A DNA stretch of 6,165 nt, from the NCBI GenBank assembly GCA_028293225.1, contig JAQGPE010000489.1, forward strand, positions 1-6,165, written 5' to 3'. The DNA is from Akkermansiaceae bacterium (lineage in GTDB: Bacteria; Verrucomicrobiota; Verrucomicrobiia; Verrucomicrobiales; Akkermansiaceae). Position numbers and translations under genes: made by a program. Of this stretch, positions 1 to 5,664 are shown piece by piece; positions within the stretch are counted from its first letter, which is position 1; each line of letters begins with the position of its first letter. The notes beneath the pieces were generated by a model. It saw nothing but the letters and a program-made list of their open reading frames with translations. It did no database searches and was not told where the DNA came from.

Positions 1-40
1 CTGGTTGAGGAAGATCCGTTCCTGAGCGAGTCCGGGGCTC
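1..40. other. Left flank, no feature seen
   Basis: These bases lie downstream of the regulator gene, whose stop codon is at 41-43 on the minus strand. I see no hairpin followed by a T-run on the minus strand that would serve as its terminator, and no partial reading frame that can be recognised. It may be the edge of a neighbouring gene. Confidence 0.3.
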
Positions 41-475
41 TCAGCGGATCAGGACCTCTTCGACTTTCAACGGATCACCGCGGCTGGAGCGGAGTTCGAT
101 GCGATCGAGTGGAAGCTTGTCCCGCGCATCGAGCGGGACGACGCAGCTTTCGCCGGCCTCGAACAGATGGTCGCGGCCCCACTGGGCCAGGGCAACGAGG
201 ACCGGCATCAGCGCGCGGCATTTATCGGTGGGCCGGTATTCCTGGTAGGCGCTGCCGTTGGCGGCGGGAACCATTTCCAGGATGCCCTGCTCGACGAGGG
301 TCTTGAGGCGCAGGGAGACGATGTTCTTGGCGGCGCCCAGGTTGCGCTGGAAATCGCTGAAGCGGGTGACGCCGGCGAGGGCTTCCCGGATGATCAGCAG
401 CGACCACCATTCCCCGATGACGTTGAGGGTCCGGGCCATGGCGCAGCGGGTGGTGAGGGATTTTTTCTTCTTCAT
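41..475 (-). CDS. HxlR-family winged-helix transcriptional regulator
   Basis: A 144-residue DNA-binding protein of the HxlR family (MarR-like winged helix, normally a homodimer that often senses reactive electrophiles or oxidants through an N-terminal cysteine). Visible signatures are the basic start MKKKK, Cys11 followed by MARTLNVIGEWWSLLIIRE (residues 13-31), the recognition-helix region RFSDFQRNLGAAKNIVSLRLKTLVEQGILE (38-67), and the wing SAYQEYRPTDK (75-85). Cys11 is at the position of the family's conserved sensing cysteine; Cys86 and Cys111 are additional. Length is normal for the family. ATG at 475 fits the family start, although no Shine-Dalgarno precedes it. It is transcribed away from a short-chain reductase across a gap containing a long inverted repeat, so it very probably controls itself and that reductase. 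The inducer cannot be told from sequence. Confidence 0.93.
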   Translation of the reverse strand: MKKKKSLTTRCAMARTLNVIGEWWSLLIIREALAGVTRFSDFQRNLGAAKNIVSLRLKTLVEQGILEMVPAANGSAYQEYRPTDKCRALMPVLVALAQWGRDHLFEAGESCVVPLDARDKLPLDRIELRSSRGDPLKVEEVLIR

Positions 476-501
476 GGCGAGAGACTTGCGTCAGGACGGA
501 G

Positions 502-531
502 ACAATATCGCAAAAACTGGTTGAATAACAA
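502..531 (-). promoter_or_regulatory. Candidate promoter of the HxlR-type regulator
   Basis: On the minus strand, TTGTTA (526-531) and TATTGT (502-507) are separated by 18 bases and would start a transcript about 20 bases before the ATG at 475. The -35 box and part of the spacer lie inside the left arm of the inverted repeat at 518-567, so regulator binding there would block this promoter. The match is by eye to a sigma-70 consensus that may not hold exactly in this phylum. Confidence 0.4.
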
Positions 532-567
532 GACCAGATGTTTCTTAGTGGTCTTGTTTTTAAACCA
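518..567. promoter_or_regulatory. Inverted-repeat operator between regulator and reductase
   Basis: The arms are tggttgaataacaagacca (518-536) and, as reverse complement of 549-567, tggtttaaaaacaagacca. They match at 17 of 19 positions, including 10 uninterrupted bases (527-536 with 549-558), and are separated by 12 bases. Arm centres are 31 bp apart, about three helical turns. Each arm itself begins TGGT and ends ACCA, so each could bind one dimer. The site covers the likely promoters of both divergent genes. Identification as the HxlR binding site is inference from position and symmetry. Confidence 0.75.
521..549 (+). promoter_or_regulatory. Candidate promoter of the short-chain reductase
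   Basis: TTGAAT (521-526) lies 17 bases before CTTAGT (544-549), which would give a leader of roughly 30 bases before the ATG at 589. The -10 match is poor; TTTAAA at 559-564 is an alternative but has no good -35 partner. Both alternatives sit within the inverted repeat, so repression by the divergent regulator is expected. Confidence 0.25.
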
Positions 568-588
568 CTACCGAAAAGAACCATTGTC

Positions 589-1362
589 ATGAAACTCACC
601 GGCAAGACGGCATTCATCACGGGCGGCAACAGCGGCATCGGGCTGGCGACGGCCCGGCTATTCATCGCGGAAGGCGCCAAGGTGGCGATCGCGGGGCGGA
701 ATCAGCAAACCCTCGACGCGGCGGCGGCCGAACTGGGGCCGAACCTGCTGGCGATCCGCGCCGACCTGAACGACGTGAAGCAGATCGAGGCGGCGGTGGA
801 GCAGGCCGTGGCCGCGCTGGGCAAGCTCGACATCGTCTTTGCCAATGCCGGGATCAGCGGTGGCGAGCCGGTCGGCAGCACGACGCTGGCGTCCTTTCAA
901 GAGATCATCGACACGAATCTGACCGGGGTCTTTTTCACCGTTCAGGCCGCGGCGGCGCATTTGAATGAGAAGGCCTCGATCATCCTGAACGGCTCGGTGC
1001 ACGCGGTGATGGGCTGGCCCGGCCGGGTGGCCTATGCCGCGACCAAGGGGGCGGTGCGGTCGATGACCCGGGCGATGGCCGGTGAGTTCGCGCCGCGGGG
1101 GATCCGGGTCAACCAAGTGACGCCGGGGGCGACGAAGACGCCGATCTGGGACAGCCGGGCGGCGACGACAGAGCAGCGGGCAGCGCTGGAGGCGAAGATT
1201 TCACGAGGCATCCCGCTCGGCCGGCTGGGCGAGCCGGAGGAATTGGCGAAGGCGGTGCTGTTCCTGGCGTCGGACGACTCCTCCTACATCACGGCGGAGG
1301 AAATCGTGGTCGATGGCGGCGCGACCGGTTCGCCGATGGGTGCGCCGATTTACTGGAAGTAA
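589..1362 (+). CDS. Short-chain dehydrogenase/reductase (classical SDR)
   Basis: A 257-residue cytoplasmic oxidoreductase of the classical SDR family, reducing or oxidising a carbonyl/alcohol with a nicotinamide cofactor; the substrate is unknown. The Rossmann fold shows TGGNSGIG (11-18), Asp59 in ADL, and NAG (86-88). The catalytic tetrad is complete: Asn110, Ser136, Tyr149 and Lys153 (YAATK), with PG at 179-180 after strand six. Arg37 in AGRN after the second strand favours NADP(H). The C-terminus VDGGATGSPMGAPIYWK resembles SDRs that I remember beside HxlR regulators. I chose ATG at 589 because SDRs normally begin with a short MKLTGK-type lead; an in-frame ATG at 538 would put the operator inside the coding region. 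It is divergent from the HxlR-type gene and probably induced through it, plausibly against reactive carbonyls or quinones (inference). Confidence 0.93.
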   Translation: MKLTGKTAFITGGNSGIGLATARLFIAEGAKVAIAGRNQQTLDAAAAELGPNLLAIRADLNDVKQIEAAVEQAVAALGKLDIVFANAGISGGEPVGSTTLASFQEIIDTNLTGVFFTVQAAAAHLNEKASIILNGSVHAVMGWPGRVAYAATKGAVRSMTRAMAGEFAPRGIRVNQVTPGATKTPIWDSRAATTEQRAALEAKISRGIPLGRLGEPEELAKAVLFLASDDSSYITAEEIVVDGGATGSPMGAPIYWK

Positions 1363-1371
1363 GTGAGCGGG

Positions 1372-2616
1372 CTACTGGGAATGCCCGAGAAGTCGCAGCT
1401 CGGCCTCGAGCATTTCGACCAGCGGAGCGATCGTGGCCTGATCGAAGCGGAACCGGCAGCCGGCCGCGGCGAACAGCTCCGGCAACGGACGCGAGCCGCC
1501 GAGGGCCAGGGCCGCCTTGTAGTCGGACATCGCCCCGGCCTTGTCGCGCTTCGAGTTCGCCCAGACCTGCAGGGCACCGAGCTGGGCGATACCGTACTCC
1601 ACGAAGTAAAAAGGCACCACGAAGAGATGAAGGACCCGGTGCCAGCTGGCGGCACGCTGCTCTTCCAGGCCGCTCCAATCCACGTCGCCGAAGCGGTCGA
1701 GCAGGCGGATCCACTCGGCGGAGCGCTCCGTGCGGCTGTGGCCCGGGTGGGTGTAGACCCAGTGCTGGAAGGCATCGACGACGGGCACCCAGGTCAGGAT
1801 GCGGACGATCCCTTCGAGGTGCTTGCGGCGGGCCCGTCTGGCCTCGGCGGGTGAATAGAACTCCTCGATGAATTCGTTACCCAGTAACTCCATGCTCATC
1901 GAGGCGACCTCGCAGAATTCGATGGGAGCGCTGCGGTAGGCGTCGAGATCGCGTTCGCGCGCCGCCAGGGTATGGAACGCATGGCCTGCTTCATGGAGAA
2001 TGGTTTCGACATCCCGCTGCTGTCCGACCGCATTCATGAAGATGAACGGCAGCCGGGCTTCACGCAGGGCCGTCTGGAAGCCGCCCGGCGCCTTGCCCTC
2101 GCGGTTCGCCAGATCCAGCAGGCGTTGATCCTGCATGAGCTGAAAGCCTGCGCCGAGACCTGAGTCGAGCTGGTCAAAGACCCGCTGCGAACCCGCCACC
2201 AGGCCAGCGACGTTCTTGAAAGGCCTCAGTGGCGGGCGGCCCAGCGGATCGACCGCGCCGTCCCAGGGACGCAATGGGAAAAGGCCGAGCTGTTCGCTGC
2301 GCCTTGCCTGCAGGTGCTTCAGCGCAGGCACAACGGTCCGTTCGATCGACGCGTGGAATTCCAGGCAATCCGCTGCGGAGTAGTCGAACCGGCCGAGCCG
2401 ACGGAAGGCGTAGTCGCGATAGTCTTCGAAGCCTGCATTTCTTGCGATGCGGGTCCGCAGATCGAGCAGGCGCTCGAAGATTTCTTCAACCTTGTCCACA
2501 TCCTGGAGGCGGCGGGCGGCGATCCGCTCCCAGGCCTCCTGGCGCAGCGCCCGGTCCGGCTCTTCCAGAAAGAGAGCCATGGCGTCCACTGTCTTCTCCT
2601 CGCCACGGAAGTGCAC
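1372..2616 (-). CDS. C-terminal catalytic fragment of the M3 oligoendopeptidase
   Basis: This is the open frame after the TGA, ending in TAG at 1372-1374 and carrying the entire zinc site (HEAGH at fragment residues 208-212, third ligand Glu236). If translated alone it would need a new start. GTG at 2616 has no ribosome site; GTG at 2589 has AGGAG six bases upstream; the first ATG is at 2580. It lacks the N-terminal helical domain that closes the substrate channel in this family, so activity of the fragment alone is doubtful. Its stop is 9 bp from the stop of the convergent reductase gene, with no evident terminator between. Confidence 0.6.
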   Translation of the reverse strand: MHFRGEEKTVDAMALFLEEPDRALRQEAWERIAARRLQDVDKVEEIFERLLDLRTRIARNAGFEDYRDYAFRRLGRFDYSAADCLEFHASIERTVVPALKHLQARRSEQLGLFPLRPWDGAVDPLGRPPLRPFKNVAGLVAGSQRVFDQLDSGLGAGFQLMQDQRLLDLANREGKAPGGFQTALREARLPFIFMNAVGQQRDVETILHEAGHAFHTLAARERDLDAYRSAPIEFCEVASMSMELLGNEFIEEFYSPAEARRARRKHLEGIVRILTWVPVVDAFQHWVYTHPGHSRTERSAEWIRLLDRFGDVDWSGLEEQRAASWHRVLHLFVVPFYFVEYGIAQLGALQVWANSKRDKAGAMSDYKAALALGGSRPLPELFAAAGCRFRFDQATIAPLVEMLEAELRLLGHSQ

Positions 2617-2623
2617 GGTCTGC

Positions 2624-2635
2624 GCTCAGCTGAGC
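2624..2635. repeat. 12-bp perfect palindrome spanning the premature stop
   Basis: GCTCAGCTGAGC is perfectly self-complementary and includes the TGA (2626-2628, read on minus). If the codon had been GGA, the palindrome would have had a single mismatch, so the presumed mutation completes the symmetry. Confidence 0.6.
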
Positions 2636-3108
2636 TTCTGGTACTGCTGAGCGAGTAGCTGCTCCTCGACTTCCAGAGGAATGTTCTCCTCGCGAAATAG
2701 TTCCACCGAGTTTCGGACCCCGCGGATGAGGACGTCGTAGTCCGGCGAGGGCAAACCGGCGAGGTCGGGGCATGCGATGAAAAGCTTCTCCAACCGGAAC
2801 TGGCGGGATTTCAGATGCGGGTCGATGTTGGCAACGAAATCCAGATAGCTCTTTTCCGCCGCGGGGTCGCCGGTGTTGCAACACATGGCGATGAAGCGCC
2901 GGCTGCTCTCCTCCTCCACCGCGGAGGTGAGTTCGTTCCACGCCAGCAACCAGGCTTCGAGATCGCCGACACTCACGACTACGGCGATCCCCGATTCAAG
3001 CTGGTCGAAGAGCGGCTCGATCTGCTGCCAGTTACCGGGATCGAGTGTGACCGGCACGAATTGCCGGGGCTTGAAAGGAGGCAATGGGTCGAAGGGGAGC
3101 AGACTCAT
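2626..3108 (-). CDS. N-terminal fragment of the M3 oligoendopeptidase
   Basis: This is what normal translation from ATG 3108 would make: 160 residues ending QQYQKLS before TGA. It contains only part of the helical N-terminal domain and no metal-binding residues, so it could not be a peptidase by itself. Starting at ATG 3141 instead would add 11 residues (MDRSSPPDFPK). The gene lies on the same strand as lpxK, 101-134 bp after its stop codon, so co-transcription is possible. Confidence 0.6.
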   Translation of the reverse strand: MSLLPFDPLPPFKPRQFVPVTLDPGNWQQIEPLFDQLESGIAVVVSVGDLEAWLLAWNELTSAVEEESSRRFIAMCCNTGDPAAEKSYLDFVANIDPHLKSRQFRLEKLFIACPDLAGLPSPDYDVLIRGVRNSVELFREENIPLEVEEQLLAQQYQKLS

Positions 3109-3158
3109 CTTGGGAAAATCCGGTGGGGATGACCGATCCATAGCGTCCCGCAGCGGCA

Positions 3159-3164
3159 ATTTTA
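3159..3164 (-). promoter_or_regulatory. Possible -10 box for the peptidase gene
   Basis: TAAAAT on the minus strand, in the lpxK-peptidase gap, matches the -10 consensus at five of six bases and would give a leader of about 45 bases before ATG 3108. It would leave only about 11 bases before ATG 3141, which slightly favours the downstream start. No good -35 box is seen upstream, so the peptidase may instead be read from lpxK. Confidence 0.25.
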
Positions 3165-3242
3165 CCACGGAAAACGGATCGACCGGAAGCTTGGGCACTG
3201 GCCAGGACAGCGATTCGAAGGCGGCCCGGAAGTGAGCTATCG

Positions 3243-4454
3243 TCAGAGCGCGTAGGCATCGCGGTATCTTAAGACCGGGTCGCCGGGGGCGGAGGGATGG
3301 CAGAGGCGGGCGATCATTTCCTCCCAGGCGTCGTGGCCTTTCAGGAGCTCCACTTCGATGCGGAGGAAATAGACCGGGACGCCGGTTTCCTTGGTGCGCG
3401 GGAAGCGGACCGCGTCCTTTTCCGTGGTGACGACCAGTTCCATGTCGCGCTCCACGCAGCGGCTCATGAATTTCTCGATATCCTTCCGGGTGAAACGGTA
3501 GTGGTCGGAGAAGCGCTTGCGGATCTCCACCCGCGCGCCGAGTTTTTCCAGGCTGCCCTCGAAGCCCTCCGGCACGGCAATGCCGCTGATGGCGGCGACC
3601 CACTTGTCCTTCAGGAACTCCAGCGGCTGGCGTTCGCCGGTGAAGACCTCCTCCAGGTAGCAGGGGCCGTGGGTGCACTCGATGATCGGCGAGACGCGGT
3701 TGTGGCGGCGGAGCTTTTCGATCAGGGCATCGTTCGAAGTGCCGTCGCACTTGGTGATCAGAATGTAGCTGGCGCGGCAGAGATTGCGCGGCGGCTCGCG
3801 GAGGGTGCCGCGGGGCAGGATGGCGCCGGTGCCGAAGGGGGCGCTGCGGTCGACCAGGACGATGTCGATGCCGTGGGAAAGGGCGAGGTACTGCAGGCCG
3901 TCGTCGAGCAGCAGGGTATCGGCACCGAGCTGGCCGACGGCGAAGCGGCCGCCTTTCACGCGGTCCTTGTCAACCACGACGGCGACGCCGTCGAGATTGC
4001 GGGCGAGCATGAAGGGCTCGTCGCCGGCGAACTTCGAGTCGAGCAGGAGGGCGCGGCCGGTGGAGACCACCTTGGGCATCTTTTCCGCCGGGATGGGGGC
4101 GCCCTGCTTGTCCTTCCATTTCTGGGCGGTCTTCAGGCGGCGGCTTTTGTAACCGCGGCTCAGGATGGCGACCCGGCGGCCGCGGTCACGCAGGGTGCGG
4201 GAGAGGAGCTCGACCACCGGGGTCTTGCCGGTGCCGCCGACGGTGAGATTTCCGACACTGACGACCAGGGTGCCGAGATGGTGCTGCTGGCGCCAGCGCT
4301 TGCGGTAGATCATCAGCCGGGTCTGGACGGCGGCCCGGTAGACGCCGGAGAGCAGGCTCATGGCCATCCGCATCATGGAGGCGCGGAATCCCCGGGCGCG
4401 TCCGAAAATCACGTCGGCACCCCAACGCTCCAGTTCGGCCAGCGTTTCCTTCAT
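3243..4454 (-). CDS. lpxK: Tetraacyldisaccharide 4'-kinase (lipid A synthesis)
   Basis: LpxK phosphorylates the 4' position of the tetraacyldisaccharide 1-phosphate lipid A precursor at the inner face of the cytoplasmic membrane, giving lipid IVA. The 403-residue protein has the family signatures in order: a hydrophobic/amphipathic membrane-associating helix (about 27-50), [15 protein letters not shown] with the P-loop GGTGKT (73-78), SRGY (99-102), GDEPFMLA (144-151), DDGLQ (184-188), [12 protein letters not shown] (210-221), FSDHYRFT (315-322) and VTTEKDAVR (342-350). The stretch between SRGY and GDEP, rich in Lys and Arg, is longer than in enterobacterial LpxK. An open frame extends upstream to 4745, but that part runs through an intergenic repeat, so I start at ATG 4454 ([12 protein letters not shown]). 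No Shine-Dalgarno is present. It is divergent from rph and may be co-transcribed with the downstream peptidase. Confidence 0.94.
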   Translation of the reverse strand: MKETLAELERWGADVIFGRARGFRASMMRMAMSLLSGVYRAAVQTRLMIYRKRWRQQHHLGTLVVSVGNLTVGGTGKTPVVELLSRTLRDRGRRVAILSRGYKSRRLKTAQKWKDKQGAPIPAEKMPKVVSTGRALLLDSKFAGDEPFMLARNLDGVAVVVDKDRVKGGRFAVGQLGADTLLLDDGLQYLALSHGIDIVLVDRSAPFGTGAILPRGTLREPPRNLCRASYILITKCDGTSNDALIEKLRRHNRVSPIIECTHGPCYLEEVFTGERQPLEFLKDKWVAAISGIAVPEGFEGSLEKLGARVEIRKRFSDHYRFTRKDIEKFMSRCVERDMELVVTTEKDAVRFPRTKETGVPVYFLRIEVELLKGHDAWEEMIARLCHPSAPGDPVLRYRDAYAL

Positions 4455-4457
4455 CGG

Positions 4458-4477
4458 CGCGGGCAGAGGAACCCGCG
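4458..4477 (-). promoter_or_regulatory. Hairpin just upstream of the lpxK start
   Basis: CGCGGG (4458-4463) and CCCGCG (4472-4477) form a six-pair all-GC stem with an eight-base loop, ending three bases before the lpxK ATG. In the lpxK mRNA it would occupy the place where a ribosome binding site would lie. Any role in limiting translation is inference; short GC stems are common by chance in such DNA. Confidence 0.35.
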
Positions 4478-4530
4478 AGAGGGATTTTTCCAAGCGTGAA
4501 ACACCGGGGGAAAACCGGAGAGGAAGAGGT

Positions 4531-4656
4531 AACCGCGAATGGACGCGAATCGACGCGAATGGAAAACCAAGGAGAATGGATGTTTTGAGGACTCCTTCGG
4601 TCTGGCTCAACGGCCTTCCTTTCCCCATTCGCGTCGATTCGCGTCCATTCGCGGTT
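4531..4656. repeat. Perfect 32-bp inverted repeat built of GCGAAT units
   Basis: Arms 4531-4562 and 4625-4656 are exact reverse complements over 32 bases, separated by 62 bases. Each arm holds three 10-bp units of the form GCGAATGGAC / GCGAATCGAC / GCGAATGG, led by AACC. The whole could fold as a long hairpin or cruciform, with a short nested stem (AAGGAG 4569-4574 with CTCCTT 4592-4597) in the loop. It carries no transposase and I see no target-site duplication. It sits in the lpxK/rph divergent gap. Its translations (NREWTRIDANG, FASIRVHSR) resemble spurious peptides that I remember from Verrucomicrobiota and other environmental genomes, which suggests a dispersed, multi-copy intergenic repeat of the REP/MITE kind. 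Confidence 0.85.
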
Positions 4657-4666
4657 GAAATTCTTT

Positions 4667-4701
4667 GTGGCCGGGAGAGCTGCCGCTGCAGCGCTGGCCA
4701 C
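4667..4701 (+). other. Compound hairpin in the rph leader
   Basis: Outer stem GTGGCC/GGCCAC (4667-4672 with 4696-4701) encloses an inner stem GCTGC-CGCT-GCAGC (4679-4692). If the rph transcript begins upstream of it, the structure ends 35 bases before the start codon. No good promoter for rph is visible in the gap; TTGAAA at 4655-4660 lacks a -10 partner. Function is unknown and chance is a real alternative in GC-rich DNA. Confidence 0.3.
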
Positions 4702-4736
4702 TTGCCATTCCACCGGTCAGCCCCTTCACTGCGACC

Positions 4737-5522
4737 ATGTCTCATGCACGCCCCGACGGCCGCCAGGTGGATCAGCTCCGTCCGATTTCATTCATTCCGC
4801 ACGTGGCGCCCCACGCCGCAGGGTCGGTGCTGGTGTCCTTTGGCAACACGCGGGTGATCTGCTCGGCGACGATCGAGGAGGATGTGCCGCGCTGGATGAA
4901 GATGCAGCGGGTGGAAGGCGGCTGGCTGACCGCGGAGTACAGCATGCTCCCCTACTCCACCCTGGAGCGGAAGCACCGCGACATTTCCCGCGGCAAGCTG
5001 GACGGACGCTCGTCCGAGATCCAGCGGCTGATCGGCCGGGCGCTGCGCGCCGTAACCGACCTGACCAAGCTGGGCCAGCGTACCATCTGGATCGATTGCG
5101 ACGTGCTGCAGGCCGACGGCGGCACGCGGACGGCTTCGATCACCGGCGGCTGCGTGGCGCTGGCGATCGCCCTCAACGGCCTGATGGCCAAGGGCAAGCT
5201 GAAGACCTTCCCCCTGAAGCAGCTGGTTTCCGCGGTCTCCGCCGGGGTTTACCAGGGTCAGCCGGTGCTGGACCTGAACTACCTGGAGGACAAGGACGCC
5301 TCGGTGGATTTCAACGTGGTGATGACCGAGTCCGGCCAGTTCGTGGAGGTCCAGGGCAGTGGCGAAGAGGCGGTTTTCACCGGTGACGAGATGAATGCGA
5401 TGCTCGGCCTGGCGCAGGGCGGGCTGGCGGAAATCGTGGCGCTGCAGAAGCGGGCGATCCTGGCGGCGGACCGGCCGAGCACCAACGCTCTGGCGGATCT
5501 GGCGGCGGCCTTCGGGCGTTAG
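4737..5522 (+). CDS. rph: Ribonuclease PH
   Basis: RNase PH is a phosphate-dependent 3'-to-5' exoribonuclease that trims the 3' ends of tRNA precursors and other structured RNAs in the cytoplasm, as a hexamer. The 261-residue protein matches the family throughout: RPDGRQVDQLRP (5-16), FGNTRVICSATIEE (35-48), GWLTAEYSMLPYST (62-75), GRSSEIQRLIGRALRAV (90-106), the phosphate-binding region DGGTRTASITGG (127-138), and DLNYLEDKDASVDFNVVMT (179-197) containing the catalytic acidic residues Asp179 and Asp185, then EVQGSGEEAVF (204-214). ATG 4737 gives the usual start; an earlier in-frame ATG at 4665 adds 24 residues of no family likeness. No Shine-Dalgarno is visible. It ends in TAG. The frequent partner gene for a dITP/XTP pyrophosphatase does not follow; a prepilin gene does. 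Confidence 0.96.
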   Translation: MSHARPDGRQVDQLRPISFIPHVAPHAAGSVLVSFGNTRVICSATIEEDVPRWMKMQRVEGGWLTAEYSMLPYSTLERKHRDISRGKLDGRSSEIQRLIGRALRAVTDLTKLGQRTIWIDCDVLQADGGTRTASITGGCVALAIALNGLMAKGKLKTFPLKQLVSAVSAGVYQGQPVLDLNYLEDKDASVDFNVVMTESGQFVEVQGSGEEAVFTGDEMNAMLGLAQGGLAEIVALQKRAILAADRPSTNALADLAAAFGR

Positions 5523-5620
5523 AAAAGTTAGCCTCCCAGAGCCTTTCTTTCTTCTTGCGGGCTGCAGGAGCCCCACTAGCTTGGACTGAACCCTAGGCAC
5601 GGATTTCGTGTTTCGGGCCA

Positions 5621-5626
5621 TATAAA
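5621..5626 (+). promoter_or_regulatory. Possible -10 box for the prepilin gene
   Basis: TATAAA in the 142-bp rph-prepilin gap lies in the most AT-rich stretch there and would start a leader of about 30 bases before ATG 5665. The base run 17 upstream (CACGGA) is not a recognisable -35 box, so a different sigma factor or an activator may be involved, or the box is chance. Confidence 0.4.
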
Positions 5627-5629
5627 ACC

Positions 5630-5643
5630 GGGTCGTTTGACCC
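5630..5643 (+). other. Small hairpin in the prepilin leader
   Basis: GGGTC-GTTT-GACCC is a perfect five-pair stem with a four-base loop, right after the TATAAA box. It would fall at or near the 5' end of the prepilin mRNA, where such stems can slow RNA decay. It could equally be an operator half-site or chance. Confidence 0.35.
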
Positions 5644-5664
5644 AACCATAGCAGACCGAAGTAT

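Larger units (their letters stand above)
1372..3108 (-). pseudogene. M3-family oligoendopeptidase interrupted by one in-frame TGA
   Basis: Read through the TGA at 2626-2628, this frame gives about 578 residues, the usual length of a bacterial M3 (oligoendopeptidase F-like) zinc peptidase, a cytoplasmic enzyme that trims short peptides. Both parts lie in the same frame, so this is a nonsense codon and not a frameshift. Sequence on either side reads as one conserved segment: QQYQKLS, stop, AQTVHFRGEEKT; from memory of relatives the stop replaces a glycine (GGA to TGA would be one change). Zinc and catalytic residues are intact: HEAGH with His372, Glu373, His376, and Glu400 in EFCEVAS, plus WHRVLH (489-494) and PFYFVEYG (499-506). 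The start is either ATG 3108 (MSLLPFDPLPPF, which fits relatives as I remember them) or ATG 3141. No other damage is seen, so the lesion is recent, a sequencing error, or tolerated. Confidence 0.8.

Noticed and set aside
538..588. Earlier in-frame ATG (538) for the short-chain reductase
   Set aside because: It would add 17 residues with no SDR likeness and place coding sequence over the right arm of the operator.
1363..1854. Plus-strand open frame of 163 codons immediately after the reductase
   Set aside because: It is antisense to the conserved C-terminal half of the M3 peptidase and has no recognisable domain.
2626..2628. TGA as glycine (SR1/Gracilibacteria code) or as selenocysteine
   Set aside because: TGA ends lpxK and the HxlR-type gene normally, and the genome is GC-rich, unlike the lineages that recode it. 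The expected residue is glycine, not cysteine, and no clear selenocysteine stem-loop follows beyond the short palindrome.
3142..3750. Upstream extension of the peptidase frame into lpxK
   Set aside because: The extra residues are an out-of-frame reading of the lpxK 3' half (Arg/Pro/Gly-rich); the peptidase family start lies at 3108 or 3141.
3297..4499. 400-codon open frame on the plus strand
   Set aside because: It lies fully antisense to lpxK, has the Ala/Gly/Glu/Asp-rich composition of a GC-rich shadow frame, and shows no family motif.
5559..5573. GGGCT-GCAGG-AGCCC stem as an rph terminator
   Set aside because: Only five pairs and no T-run afterwards; too weak to call a terminator.
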